DNA of 64,000 bases from Nocardia rhamnosiphila NBRC 108938 (GCF_000720425.1 NZ_JOAJ01000001.1:682001-746000), one strand, 5' to 3'; numbered from the stretch's first letter, positions 45,264 to 55,900 are shown. Numbers and translations: made by a program. Notes: generated by a model from the letters alone, not told the origin.

Positions 45264-46148
45264 ATGCAAGTGTTTGCGCAACAAGTGGTGGACGGGCTGA
45301 CATGGGGCGCGCTGTACGCCGCGTTCGCGCTCAGTATCGTCCTGGTCTACCGGGCGTCCGGGATCGTCAATTTCGCCCAGGGCGAGATGGCGATGTTCTC
45401 GGCGTTCTTCGCGTGGCAGTTCCACCAGTGGGGTGCCCCGCTGTACCTCGCGATCCTGGGTGCCATGGTGGTGGCGTTCCTCGTCGGCGCCGCTACCGAG
45501 CGGGTGCTGATCCGGCCGCTCGCCGGGTCGCCGGACCATATGCCGCTCGTCATCATCACGCTCGGACTGATGCTCGTGCTCAACAGTGCCGCAGGCTGGA
45601 TCTGGGGAGTGCAGAGCCGGGAGTTTCCGGCGATGGTGTCGGGGCCGGTGATCACGCTGGGCCCGGTCGTGATGTCCCGGCAGTCCGTGGTGATCGTGGG
45701 CGCGGTCGTGGTGGTCGCCGCACTGCTGTTCGTGCTGTTCCAGCGGACGCGGGTGGGGCTGGCGATGCGGGCGGCCGCCGGTAACCCGGACTCGGCGCAA
45801 CTGATCGGCGTACCGGTCGGCCGGATGTTGATGATCGGCTGGGGGCTGGCCGCCGCCATCGGCGCGCTCGCCGCGTCCCTGGCGGCGCCGCAACTGTTCC
45901 TCCAGCCGAATATGCTCGTGGCGTCGCTGATCTACTCGTTCGCGGCCGCGGTTCTGGGCGGACTCGACAGCCCGGTCGGCGCGATCGTCGGCGGCCTGTG
46001 CGTGGGGGTGGCCGAGAACCTCGCCGGTACCTATATCTCGTGGATCGGCCACGATTTCAAGCAGGCGGTCGCACTCGTCCTCATCCTCGGTGTGCTGTTG
46101 CTGAAGCCGGAAGGGTTGTTCGGCGCCCGGAAGGTGGCACGGGTATGA
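45264..46148 (+). CDS. livH: Branched-chain-type ABC permease (LivH-like)
   Basis: Permease of 294 residues with about eight helices, beginning QQVVDGLTWGALYAA and containing GIVNFAQGEMAM, both characteristic of LivH. AGGAG precedes ATG 45264, 17 bp after livF. It forms the membrane channel with the LivM-like protein. Confidence 0.92.
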   Translation: MQVFAQQVVDGLTWGALYAAFALSIVLVYRASGIVNFAQGEMAMFSAFFAWQFHQWGAPLYLAILGAMVVAFLVGAATERVLIRPLAGSPDHMPLVIITLGLMLVLNSAAGWIWGVQSREFPAMVSGPVITLGPVVMSRQSVVIVGAVVVVAALLFVLFQRTRVGLAMRAAAGNPDSAQLIGVPVGRMLMIGWGLAAAIGALAASLAAPQLFLQPNMLVASLIYSFAAAVLGGLDSPVGAIVGGLCVGVAENLAGTYISWIGHDFKQAVALVLILGVLLLKPEGLFGARKVARV

Positions 46149-47257
46149 GGATCTTCGAACTACTCCGCCGCCCCCGCCCCGAACTCGACGCGCCGGTATG
46201 GCTCTCGCGCGCCACGATGATCCTGGTGGTGCTCGTCGCCGCGGTGGCGCCGCTGGTGTCCGCGCCGTTTGTGAACTTCGATCGCTCGATGGTGCTGGTG
46301 TACATCGTCGTCGGGCTCGGACTGAACCTGCTGACCGGCAACACCGGCCAGATCTCGCTGGGCCACGGCTTCTTCTTCGCGCTCGGCGCGTACCTGAGCG
46401 CTGTGCTGGTGGAGAACCACGGGGTGCCGTATCTGCTGCTGATTCCGATCGCGTTCGCGGTCGGCTATGTCGTGGGCTATCTGTTCGGGCTGCCGGCGCT
46501 GCGGTTGCACGGTCTCCAGCTGGCGCTGGCCACACTGGGTCTCGCACTGGTGACGCCCGCGGTCATCAAGCGGTTCGAACACATCACCGACGGGCAGGCG
46601 GGGATCAACATCTTCGGTGCCGAAGCCCCCGAGTTCACCGGACTGGCCCGGGACCAGTGGGTCTACTATCTGTGCCTGGTCGTGGCGCTCGTCGCGTACC
46701 TGGTGGTGCGCCGTCTGGCCACCGGCCGGATCGGGCGCTCGCTGATCGCGATCCGGGACTACGAAGCGGTCGCCACCACTCTCGGTGTACCCGCGACCCG
46801 GACCAAGACAACAATTTTCGCGTTCAGTGCCGCGCTCGCCGGGGTGGGCGGTGTGCTCTACAGCTTCGTGGTCCAGTACGTGGGCCCGGAGGCGTTCGGG
46901 CTACCGCTCGCGATCGCCTTCATCACGATGATCGTCGTCGGTGGACTCGGCACGGTGCCCGGGGTGGTCTTCGGCGCCTTCTTCGTCGTGTACGTCCCGC
47001 AGTGGACCGCCGACATCAACCAGTCGGCCGCCGGAATCACCTACGGTGTGGCGCTGATCCTGTTCATCTTCGTCCTGCCCTACGGCGTGATCAGCCTCGT
47101 GCGGCAGGGACTCGGGCCGGTGGTCGCGCGTATCCCCGGCCGCCGCCGCGGCGGCCCCGCCGCGGCGGGCGCCGCACGACCGCCGGGCAGCGGGGCCGGA
47201 GCCGCGGAGGAACGGGGGATCGACGAATCCGCCGCCACGGAACTGCGCACATTGTGA
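46145..47257 (+). CDS. livM: Branched-chain-type ABC permease (LivM-like)
   Basis: Permease of 370 residues. The core has VVGLGLNLLTGNTGQISLGH and GRIGRSLIAIRDYEAVA, both LivM hallmarks. A 45-residue Gly/Ala/Arg-rich cytoplasmic tail follows the last helix. It overlaps livH by 4 bp and ends the operon, which has no regulator or catabolic enzyme inside it to reveal the substrate. Confidence 0.92.
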   Translation: MRIFELLRRPRPELDAPVWLSRATMILVVLVAAVAPLVSAPFVNFDRSMVLVYIVVGLGLNLLTGNTGQISLGHGFFFALGAYLSAVLVENHGVPYLLLIPIAFAVGYVVGYLFGLPALRLHGLQLALATLGLALVTPAVIKRFEHITDGQAGINIFGAEAPEFTGLARDQWVYYLCLVVALVAYLVVRRLATGRIGRSLIAIRDYEAVATTLGVPATRTKTTIFAFSAALAGVGGVLYSFVVQYVGPEAFGLPLAIAFITMIVVGGLGTVPGVVFGAFFVVYVPQWTADINQSAAGITYGVALILFIFVLPYGVISLVRQGLGPVVARIPGRRRGGPAAAGAARPPGSGAGAAEERGIDESAATELRTL

Positions 47258-47425
47258 GTACGCTCGCCGGCCGGCCGGCCGCCGCCGTCACCCCGGGGTT
47301 TCGGCTGGGGCATCCAGGCCGGCGGTGAGCTGCTCGCGCAGTTCTCGTTCGATGATTCGTACGGATTCGCCGGAAGCCGCCCGCTCGGTCCAGCGCCCGA
47401 ATCGACAGTCGGCCGAACCCGCTCC

Positions 47426-47462
47426 CGGGAGAGCCGCGCCGGCCACCGGCGCGGCTCTCCCG
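47426..47462. terminator. Strong bidirectional terminator
   Basis: A perfect 17-bp stem (47426-47442 with 47446-47462) closes on a 3-base loop (wider if inner pairs open). It lies between the convergent ABC operon and secreted lipase gene and can serve both. Confidence 0.7.
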
Positions 47463-47491
47463 AACGAAACACCCTGGCGTCTACGACGGTT

Positions 47492-48874
47492 CTAGGAGCA
47501 CTCGTTCGGTGCGGGCTCGCCGCGTAGACGCGCGTCGAGCCAGTCGAACGCCCTGGGGAATCCCGTGGTCAGACCGGTCACGTGCTCACCCGGCTCGCTG
47601 CGGAAAACCGCGGGGACACCGCGATCGCACTGGGTGCGATACAGCTGCCGCGCCCCCTCGAGCGGGATCCAGAGATCGTGGGCGGCGTGGTAGATGTACA
47701 GCGGCACCGCCGATGTCCGGTCGCTGAGATCCGTGCGCGCGAAGATATCGTCGGCGACGGCGCTGTCCAGCGGGTGGGGGATATTCGCGGCGATTTCGAG
47801 CGGGATCCCGACCACACCCAGCGGGCCGAGCGCCTCACCGCACACATTGTTGATCGGCGAGGTAGCCACCCATTGGGCCAGATGGTTCATGTTGGCGAGG
47901 ATCTCGGGGTGTTCGCGAGCGTAGGCGAGCACGACCGCCAGCAGCACTCCGGAGGCGAACTTGCCGTCGAAACTGTTCGCGACGACCCGGTTGTCGGTGA
48001 CCAGTCCGCCCATCGACGCGCCCACCACCACCTCGGCCAGTTCCGGCGCGTAGTCGTCGAGCAGCATGGCCGCCGCATAGGAGGCGATCGCGCCACCGGA
48101 GTATCCGGTCAGCGCGAAACGGCCGGCAGCGAATTCGGATGCGGGCAATGAGCGCACGGCGCGAATGCTGTCGAGAATGACATGTGCGGCGACATTCGGT
48201 TCCGCATAGGCCATGAACGGGCCTTCGTGGTCGGGAATCAGCACCGCGTACCCACGGCTCACCGCCGACGCGGTCGTCGGTGTCAACGCATCGATGGCAC
48301 TGCTGCTGGTGCCGTCCTCCCCGTGCGCCATCGCATACCCGGGCGTACATCGCAGGCCGAGGGAGTTGATCGGTTTGTTGTCCACCAGGACCGGCCGGTC
48401 GCCGGGGCCTGCCCACGCCGCCGCCGGGACCACCAGGGTGGCCGTGCCGAAGGAGGGCGCACCCGCCGCGGACGTCGATCGGAACTTCAGCAGTACGGCG
48501 CGGCCGATCGGCGCATCGATCCGCGGCGCGGCGATCGCGGTGATGTCTCGCTGTTCGATCACCGCACCGGCGGCCATCGCGTCCAATCCGGCCGGCCAGG
48601 TGTCGAAGATCGGGTCACCCGTCGGCGGGGACTGCACCGCGTGCCACAGCGCTGCCAGTTGCGGCGGCAGATCGCCGATGGGCGGTGCGGGTGCGGCGGG
48701 CAGTGCCGGCGGGGGGAGGGCATCGTCGATACCGCGCTGCAGGCCGGAGGGGACCGGTGGGGTCGGCACCTCCTCGGCGACCGCCGACGGCTGTCCCGCA
48801 AGGAGCAGGCAGCATGCCGTGGTCACACCCGTCAGCGCCCGCGCGAGACCTGTTCGCGCACGGACCCAATTCAT
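47492..48874 (-). CDS. Secreted lipase, LIP family
   Basis: Exported alpha/beta hydrolase of 460 residues with a signal peptide cleaved near residue 33 (AVA-EE). A Pro-rich segment follows, then the lipase domain with nucleophile Ser259 in GYSGG. A late YHAAHDLW supplies the probable Asp and GEHVTG the His. It resembles the secretory lipase family of the 11104 gene but is only distantly similar. ATG 48874 follows GAGAGG; the frame further upstream looks untranslated. Confidence 0.85.
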   Translation of the reverse strand: MNWVRARTGLARALTGVTTACCLLLAGQPSAVAEEVPTPPVPSGLQRGIDDALPPPALPAAPAPPIGDLPPQLAALWHAVQSPPTGDPIFDTWPAGLDAMAAGAVIEQRDITAIAAPRIDAPIGRAVLLKFRSTSAAGAPSFGTATLVVPAAAWAGPGDRPVLVDNKPINSLGLRCTPGYAMAHGEDGTSSSAIDALTPTTASAVSRGYAVLIPDHEGPFMAYAEPNVAAHVILDSIRAVRSLPASEFAAGRFALTGYSGGAIASYAAAMLLDDYAPELAEVVVGASMGGLVTDNRVVANSFDGKFASGVLLAVVLAYAREHPEILANMNHLAQWVATSPINNVCGEALGPLGVVGIPLEIAANIPHPLDSAVADDIFARTDLSDRTSAVPLYIYHAAHDLWIPLEGARQLYRTQCDRGVPAVFRSEPGEHVTGLTTGFPRAFDWLDARLRGEPAPNECS

Positions 48875-49246
48875 AGAGCTACCTCTCGAGATCGGTGAAT
48901 ATGTCTTCGGGTCATCGCCGTCGAAGACACGCAGAAACCCGCCGCGTGCCCGCAGTCCGTCTCGGCGAAATGCGTTGATGTGCACGCTGGTCGGGTGACT
49001 CGAGGATATATGTTCCGCCCCGGGGCCCGGTCACCGAGCGTCAGGTTCGGACTTTTCACCACGGTCTCGCGATGCCGTGTGAATCCGCCACAAACACCTC
49101 GGATGCTGTGGCACGCCGGGTATTCAATCGTCGGCCGTGCGCTGCGTGAGCGACTGTGTCATGGATCGTCGGCCGTGCCCGCGCAGTCGTATCCGGGCAC
49201 GGCCGATGTGCTCGTCATCTCGCCGGCCCGGGCCGGGCGCAGCGTG
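48875..49246. other. Intergenic region with direct and inverted repeats
   Basis: No gene is supportable. ATCGTCGGCCGTGC occurs twice in direct orientation (49127-49140 and 49165-49178); the second copy overlaps the left arm of the hairpin at 49170-49205. Confidence 0.5.
49170..49205 (-). terminator. Terminator hairpin after the LysR gene
   Basis: A perfect 12-bp stem (49170-49181 with 49194-49205) and a 12-base loop lie 41 bp past the LysR stop codon on the minus strand. Confidence 0.55.
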
Positions 49247-50209
49247 CTATCCCGGGCCGGGCAAGGGGTGCGGTGCGGCCTCGGTGGGAGCGCCGGCATC
49301 ACTTTCCTGGCCGCGGGTTCGTGCCGCGAGCGATCGAAGCGCGGTCAGTACCGTATCGATCGCGGCCGCGCGCGTATCCGGAAGCAGAGCCGCGCTGATA
49401 TCCCGGAAGGCATGGGGGTCGTCGAGGGACAGTCCCACGCACCCCTCCGGTATGCGGAGGGGCGGCACAATGCTCACCCCGAGCCCGGCGGCGACCAACC
49501 CGTAGACCGTGTGCAGGTCCTCACCCTCGAAGGTGATCTTCGGCAACACTCCCGCCCGGGCGAAGATCTCGTCGACCGAGCCACGGAGTCCGTAGCCGTT
49601 CTTGAAGGTGATGAGCGATTCGCCGGCGAGGTCGTGCACTGTCATCGACGTCCGGAGCGCGCGCGGATGATCGGCGGGGACCAGGACGATCAACGGCTCT
49701 TCGAAGAGCTGCTCGACGACCAGGTGACCCGGTGGCGGGTTCATCCGCGAGACCAGGGCCAGATCGGCCGCGTGGTTGTCGAGCATATCCAGGCAGGTAC
49801 TGCGTGCGCCCTGGCTCAGCACGAACCGGATCGCCGGGTCGCGGTCGCGGACCGCGCGGATCAGTTGCGGGACCAGATACTCCCCGAGGGAGGTCTGGAA
49901 GGCAAGGCGTACCGTCGCCCGGGCTCGGCGGCCGGCGGATTCGACGGACTCGACGCCGTCACGCACCGCATCGAGTGCACGCTGGGCGTAGGGCACGAGG
50001 AGACGAGCCTCCGCTGTCAGGCGCACGCCCCGGCCGTCCGGCTCGACGAGCTTCGTGCCGAGCTGTGCCTCCAACCTGCGAATGGTGCGACTCACCGTGG
50101 GCTGCGGCATACCGAGCATGGCGGCAGCCAGGGTGACGTGCTCGACCTCGCCGAGGGTGACGAGCAGGGGCAAGTGGGGAAGTAGCGCCTGCACTGCCGC
50201 ACTATTCAT
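49247..50209 (-). CDS. LysR-family transcriptional regulator
   Basis: Regulator of 320 residues with an N-terminal winged HTH (about 15-75; AAAMLGMPQPTVSRTIRRLE) and a C-terminal LysR substrate-binding domain up to about 300. No ribosome site precedes ATG 50209, so the message may be leaderless; an in-frame ATG lies at 50245. It diverges from an MFS transporter gene across an AT-rich region with inverted repeats, the usual LysR-target layout. Confidence 0.88.
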   Translation of the reverse strand: MNSAAVQALLPHLPLLVTLGEVEHVTLAAAMLGMPQPTVSRTIRRLEAQLGTKLVEPDGRGVRLTAEARLLVPYAQRALDAVRDGVESVESAGRRARATVRLAFQTSLGEYLVPQLIRAVRDRDPAIRFVLSQGARSTCLDMLDNHAADLALVSRMNPPPGHLVVEQLFEEPLIVLVPADHPRALRTSMTVHDLAGESLITFKNGYGLRGSVDEIFARAGVLPKITFEGEDLHTVYGLVAAGLGVSIVPPLRIPEGCVGLSLDDPHAFRDISAALLPDTRAAAIDTVLTALRSLAARTRGQESDAGAPTEAAPHPLPGPG

Positions 50210-50281
50210 AACGCAAATGATATGAGTAACCCAGTAGGATTGCATTGGACTCATCAATTGGCGACTCCTACGGTCGACTGC
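50210..50281. promoter_or_regulatory. LysR-MFS divergent control region
   Basis: An AT-rich 72-bp stretch between the divergent genes holds the inverted repeat ATGAGT (50222-50227) and ACTCAT (50250-50255), within longer partly symmetric flanks. It is the probable LysR binding site. Confidence 0.45.
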
Positions 50282-51526
50282 ATGCCTGTTTCCGCGCCCG
50301 CCGGGCAGGGGACTCGCCCCGCCCCGGTCGGTATCGACGAGTCCCATTCCTCCGGCGGTCCCGAGCTCCGGCTGTCGGCCGCGCTCGGTTGCGCGGGTGT
50401 GGCGACGTTCTCCCTGATGTACGCGCCGCAGGGACTGCTCACCCAGATCGGCACCGAGGCCGCGGTGAGTCCGTCGCGCGCCGCGCTGACGGTTTCGGCG
50501 ACCACCCTGGGCCTGGCGTTGTCGGTGCTGCCCTGGGCGTGGCTGTCGGATCGAATCGGGCGGTCGGCGGCCATGCGCTACGCGGCGGCCGCCGCCGCGC
50601 TGACCGGGCTCCTCGTGCCCTGGCTGTGGACCTTCGATCTGCTGGTCGCCGGTCGATTCGTGCAGGGCGTGGCGCTCGGCGGTATTCCCTCGCTGGCCAT
50701 GGCGCTGGTGCACGAGGTCGCCGCCCCGGGACGCGCCGCGGCCTTGGCGGGCTCGTATGTCGGGGCCACGTCCATGGGCGGCCTGGCCGGGCGCGTGATC
50801 GTCGTTCCGCTGGCCGAGATGATCGGCTGGCGACCGGCTCTCGCGGTCATGGGCGTGGGGGTCGCGCTTCTCATGGTGGTGCTCGCCCTGCTGCTGCCGC
50901 GTACCACCGGTCGGCGGGCCGCGTCGCATTCGACCCGATCACTGCTGGCGGCGCACCTCCGTGACCCCGTGCAACTGGCGCTGTACGGCATCGCCGGTCT
51001 GCTCATCGGCTGTATGGTCATCGTCTTCAACTATCTGCCGTTCCGGCTCGAGGCCGCTCCCTACCATCTGGCGCCGACGCTGATCTCGCTGATCTTCCTC
51101 GCCTACCTGGCCGGCACTGTCGGCTCACCGGTGGCCGGACGGCTGGCCGACCGCCTGGGGCCGCGAGTGGTGCTGGTCATGGCATGCGCCCTGGTCCTCG
51201 GCGGGACGGCGCTGAGCCTTGCCCGGCCCTTGGCAGCCGTGCTGACCGGTGTGGTGATCCTGACCGGGGGCATGTTCATCGGGCACGCCGTGGCCTCCGG
51301 CGCGGTCGGAATCCGGGCGCGAGCCGGTCGGGCACAGGCCACGGCCCTGTACACGATCTTCTATTACCTGGGAGCGAGCATCTTCGGCTGGGCCGGCGGG
51401 CTGGCGTGGGCCCACGGCCACTGGCCCGCCGTCGTGGCTGTCGTGGCGACACTGGCCGCCGCGGCGCTGCTTCTGGTCTTCGTGGCCACCGAACGGCGGG
51501 AGCGCGCGGAGCCGATCGGACAGTAG
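50282..51526 (+). CDS. MFS transporter, CynX/YnfM-like
   Basis: Major facilitator of about 414 residues with 12 predicted helices. WAWLSDRIGRSAAM after helix 2 and a related GRLADRLGPRV in the second half are the conserved MFS loops. ATG 50282 was preferred because 50210-50281 looks like control DNA; an in-frame ATG at 50222 would add 20 residues. Most likely an exporter under control of the divergent LysR protein. Confidence 0.82.
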   Translation: MPVSAPAGQGTRPAPVGIDESHSSGGPELRLSAALGCAGVATFSLMYAPQGLLTQIGTEAAVSPSRAALTVSATTLGLALSVLPWAWLSDRIGRSAAMRYAAAAAALTGLLVPWLWTFDLLVAGRFVQGVALGGIPSLAMALVHEVAAPGRAAALAGSYVGATSMGGLAGRVIVVPLAEMIGWRPALAVMGVGVALLMVVLALLLPRTTGRRAASHSTRSLLAAHLRDPVQLALYGIAGLLIGCMVIVFNYLPFRLEAAPYHLAPTLISLIFLAYLAGTVGSPVAGRLADRLGPRVVLVMACALVLGGTALSLARPLAAVLTGVVILTGGMFIGHAVASGAVGIRARAGRAQATALYTIFYYLGASIFGWAGGLAWAHGHWPAVVAVVATLAAAALLLVFVATERRERAEPIGQ

Positions 51527-51875
51527 TTCTCCTCGGGGGAAATCCGGGTGCCATACGCCCCACCAGACCTGCGCCCTCGCGGGACACAGGCCTGGCGTGG
51601 CATGCCCAGCAGTTGAAGGTCGTCCACGACGCCCTCTCGATGCGCCGCGTGCCGGGGCATCGGGCCGTCGACGATGTGGGACGCCGTGAGCTCGGTGGCC
51701 ACCCGCGGTACGACGGCCGGTCCGGGGCGCGGATCAGGCCGGCGGCGCGGGCAGACCGAGCTGGTCGGTGTCGGTCGCGGCATCCTCGAGGGCCCCGCTC
51801 CCGACCGCCGCGATCCGGTCGGAGGTCGCCGACCTGCTCGCGGCGGCCGTCTACCGGTGGGTGAAATGAAGTCCG
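51527..51875. other. Region with coding-like remnants
   Basis: No intact gene. Two stretches have coding-like codon use: plus-strand codons ending TAAIRSEVADLLAAAVYRW at a TGA at 51867-51869, and a minus-strand frame near 51600-51720. Neither has a clear start or family, so they may be fragments of lost genes. Confidence 0.4.
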
Positions 51876-52217
51876 CTACTCATGCTCCCCGCTGTCCAGC
51901 TGTCTACGTAGTGCGTCGAGCGGGCTGTCCCAGTCCCGCGCCATCGCGGCCAGGAATTGCTGCGCCACTTGCATGGGCGCGGAATCGAGGCGGTACCGGA
52001 CGCGCCGTCGTTCCCCGGGTTCCGCGATCACCAGGCCCGCCTCCGAAAGCAGAGCAAGGTGTTTGGCGATCGCCTGTCGAGTGATGGGCAGTCGATCGGC
52101 GAGATCGGTCGCGGTGGCCGGGCCGCCCGCGGCGAGGGTGGCAAGGACTGAGCGCCTGCTCGGATCGGCGAGCGCGACGAAGACCCGTTCGGCGGTGGTT
52201 TCCTGGTCAGGCTGCAT
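51876..52217 (-). CDS. ArsR-family transcriptional regulator
   Basis: Winged-helix repressor of 113 residues: FVALADPSRRSVLATLAAGG, then the recognition helix region LPITRQAIAKHLALL, and a C-terminal helix. No ArsR metal-binding cysteine pair is present, so it is the non-metal type usually paired with an SRPBCC protein. Its start lies 11 bp inside the end of that gene, so the two are cotranscribed. The perfect 44-bp palindrome upstream is the likely operator. Confidence 0.9.
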   Translation of the reverse strand: MQPDQETTAERVFVALADPSRRSVLATLAAGGPATATDLADRLPITRQAIAKHLALLSEAGLVIAEPGERRRVRYRLDSAPMQVAQQFLAAMARDWDSPLDALRRQLDSGEHE

Positions 52218-52638
52218 CGAGGTACTGGACGAGTTCGGCGAGTTCGCCGGCCCAGCCGTCGGTATTGCCGCCGAAGGCGATCTTGTGCTCGTCCTCGGGG
52301 AGCTGCGCGAAACCGGTCTCCACCACGGTGAGCCGTGTGCCCGCGTCGACGGGTTCGAGGGTGAACTCGACATAGGTGCGTCGCGGGTCGCCTTCGGGTA
52401 ATCCGTAGATCTGCCAGGTGAATCCGAAGATGCTCGGCTCTTCCACCCGCTCCACCCGCATATTCGCGGTATCCCCACTCTCCCACGTCATTCGCGCCGC
52501 GCCACCGGGACGCAGGTCGATGGTCGCCGTGTTGCCGAACCAGGAAGCGAGCCCTTCGGCGGTGGTGATCGCGGCCCAGATCTTGGCGGGCGGGTGTGCG
52601 AGTTCGATAGTGCGGACGATCTGATCGGGGAATCCCAT
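52207..52638 (-). CDS. SRPBCC/AHSA1-family protein
   Basis: Small hydrophobic-pocket protein of 143 residues with the AHSA1/START-like fold. PAKIWAAITTAEGLASWFG at the N-terminus and a long C-terminal helix (GGNTDGWAGELAELVQYL) are typical. ATG 52638 has AGGAG before it; the frame upstream runs through the palindrome and is not coding. Often encoded with an ArsR repressor, probably as the ligand-binding or detoxifying partner. Confidence 0.88.
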   Translation of the reverse strand: MGFPDQIVRTIELAHPPAKIWAAITTAEGLASWFGNTATIDLRPGGAARMTWESGDTANMRVERVEEPSIFGFTWQIYGLPEGDPRRTYVEFTLEPVDAGTRLTVVETGFAQLPEDEHKIAFGGNTDGWAGELAELVQYLDAA

Positions 52639-52654
52639 TGCGTACTCCTTTATA

Positions 52655-52698
52655 GCAACCAGTTGATTGCAATAAGAGTATTGCAATCAACTGGTTGC
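52655..52698. promoter_or_regulatory. Perfect 44-bp palindromic operator
   Basis: Two exact 20-bp inverted arms (52655-52674 and 52679-52698) surround AGAG. Each arm contains the smaller near-palindrome CAACCAGTTG, so the site may hold two ArsR dimers. It ends 17 bp before the SRPBCC start codon, where binding would block transcription. Confidence 0.8.
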
Positions 52699-52957
52699 GT
52701 CAAGGCGTCAGTACCGGAAGGCGCGCCCAGCCCCGGACGCTCGAGGTGCGCGCTCGTTCGGCATTCGCATAGTCGACGTGCCAGTCCGGCCACCGCCGTC
52801 GGGGGAGGAGACAGCTCGGCGCCGATCGATGAGCCGCGCGCGGTGCGCACAATTGGGTCCCGATACCGCAACGTGCGGCGCGCGCATCCTGGACTGCCCT
52901 TTCTCCCGCCTACACTCGCCCGAATGCATCGACCGATCACTCGGGGAGCCTGAGCGC

Positions 52958-55900
52958 ATGCGGGGTATCGATCTCGGTGGGTTCGCGCGGCTCGCGGCAG
53001 GGGCGATGGCCTCGACCGTCCGTATCGGATCCGCTACCGCGCTGGTCGCGCCCGCGCTGGTGGGTCCGGCGGTCGGGCCGGTTCGCGACTGGGCCCGCGT
53101 CGTACTCGGCGGTCCACCGCGCGGGGATACGGACGAGGCGGGTGTCCCGCCGGTGTGGGCGTCCGGACGCAGACTGCATATCGATCTGGACCGGGCCCTG
53201 CCGGGGACGGACGGCGCCGCGGGCGCCGCGGAGCTCGAACGGCTGGTCGGCGCCGGGCCCGGTGTCGTGTCCGCGCACGTCGAGAACATGCTCGGGCGAT
53301 TGGTGATCGAGCTGGCGGAGGCCGCCGATCCGGACGAGATCCGCCGGATGATCCGCCCCGCGGCCGGCCCGCCGAGTGCCGGGCCGGAGCCGGGGACGCA
53401 GTACCGCAGGCCGGTAACCGATCCCGGGGACCCCCTGGCGGTCGCCGTTCCGGTGGTGGCCGCGGTGGCCGATGTCCTCGCGGTCGGTACCTCGGTGATC
53501 GGATGGCTGGGCCGGTTCCCCCGGGCACCACGGGCTGCCCGGGCCGCCGCGGCGGTGATCAACCATCAGCCGCGGATCGTCGCCCTACTGGAGTCGAAGC
53601 TCGGACGAGCCGGCACCGATCTGCTGACGACCATGTTCTCCGCCACCGCGCACGGGCTCGGTCTGGCGCCTGCCGCGCCGCTGCTGGATCTCGTCGCGCG
53701 AACCGCCCAGATCTCCGAGGCACTGGCCCGCCGGCAGGCCTGGTGTGAGCGCGAACCCGGGCTCGCGGCCGCCACCCGGCCGCGCGGCCCGGCTCCCGCG
53801 GCGATCTTCGCGGCGGAGCAGGCCGGATCCGACCTCCGCCCCGCGGCCGAGGACACGGTCGCCACCGCGGCAGCCGGTCCGGTCGAGGAGTACGCCGAAC
53901 AAGCCGCCAACGGGTCGCTCGTGGCGGCCGCGGGCACCCTGCTCGGGGGCGGTACGGCCGACGATATCGCCGATACGCTGCTGGCCGGCATACCGAAGGC
54001 GGCGCATATGGGCCGGGAGGCCTACGCACTCGTCCTCGGCCGGGGATTGGCCAAGGCGGGCTCCCTGGTGCTGGACCCGGGGGTGCTACGCCGGCTCGAC
54101 CGGGTCCGGGTGGTCGTCATCGACGGCGCGGCACTGCGTGGCGAGACACGGACCGTGCTCGACGTCGAGGTTTCGGCGCCGGGGTGGCGCCGGGGACGGA
54201 TCTTCGAGATCGCCGATGCCCTGCTGCACGGTGAGCCGATCCCCGCATCCGCCGACGAAACCGGTTTCGACAGCGCCACCCTGCGGTGGCACGAACCTCC
54301 GGACTCCACGGTGCCGGGGACCGACCGTGCCGCCCTGCTCGCCGACGGCGCGGTGGTCGCCACCGTGACGATCGGGTGGGAGCTCGACCCCTGCGCCGTT
54401 CCGCTGATCGAGACCGCCCGGCGTACCGGTGCGCGGGTGGTGCTGCGCAATGTGGCCGGCACCGAGGAACTCGGCGCCTCCGTCACTGCCGCCTACCACC
54501 CGGGTACCGGCCTGCTCGACCTCGTCCGGGAACTGCGCGCCGACCGGGGCCCGGTGCTGCTGATCTCGTCGTTGCATCCGGACGCCGACGCGGTGGATAC
54601 CCTGGCCGCCCTGGCGCTCGCCGATATCGGGGTCGCCGTCGACGATCCCGCGGCAGCGGCACCGTGGACCGCCGACCTCGTCACCCGCGCCGATCTCACC
54701 GACGCTGTCCGGGTGCTCGCGGCGGTCGTGGCCGCGCGCCCGGCGATCGACACCGCGGTGCGCCTGGCCAAGGCAGGCAGCACCTTGGCGGGCCTGCTCG
54801 TGGTGACCGGGGAAACCGGCCGGCGGAGTCGGCTCGGGCCGGGCCGGTGGCTCGCCCCGGTCGACGCCGCGGGCGCGACCGCCTGGATCCTGTGCGGGCT
54901 GGCCGCGCAGCGGGTGGTGCGGTCACCGGACCCGCCGCCGCAGCCGCTCACCGCCTGGCACGCCCTCGACCCCGCGATCGTGTACGCGCGCGTCCTCCGT
55001 GGCCGGCGGGCCCCGATCCCGAATCCCGCGCCGGGTTGGCGCCGGAGGGCCTCCGTCCTGTCGCACAGCGTGGTGGGCGAACGACTGCGCGTACCCACAG
55101 CACTGCTGGGCAGGCTGGCCGGGGCGGCACGCCGGGAACTGAGCGATCCGCTCACGCCGGTTCTCGCCATCGGCGCCGCGGCCGCCGCGATCCTGGGCAG
55201 CAATGTCGATGCCCTGCTGGTCGCGGGCGTGATGGGTGTCAACGCACTGGTCAGCGGTATCCAGCGGCTGCGCGCCGAGGATGCCGCGGCGGCCCTGTTC
55301 GCCGAACAGGAACAGGCTGTCCGCCGGGTCGTCGTCCCGAAGGCGGCCACGGAGAATCGGCTGGAGGCGGCGCGGACCTCGGACCGGTTCAGTGTCGTCT
55401 CCGCGACCCGGCTGCGGCCCGGTGATGTCCTCGAGCTGCGGGCGCCGGAGGTGGTGCCGGCCGATGCCCGGCTGCTGGTCGCCGAGGATCTCGAGGTCGA
55501 CGAGTCGTCGATGACCGGTGAGTCGGTGCCGGTGCTCAAACACGTCGAACCGGTGGCCGGCCACGCCGTGGAACGCGCCAGTATGCTGTTCCAGGGCAGC
55601 ACGATAGTCGCCGGGCGGGCCCGCGCGATCGTCGTGGCCACCGGTCCGGCCACGGCCGCGAATCGCGCGATCTCGACGGTGTCCGGCGTGGCACCGGCCA
55701 CCGGGGTCCAGGGCAGGCTGCGCGATCTCACCGGCCGGGTCCTGCCGCTCACGCTGGCCGGCGGCGCGGTGGTCACCGGTTTGTCGCTGGTGCGTCGTGG
55801 ACCGCTGCGCCGGGCGGTGGCCGACGGGGTGGCCATTGCCGTGGCAGCCGTTCCGGAAGGGTTACCGCTGGTGGCGACCATGGCACAGCTCGCCGCCGCC

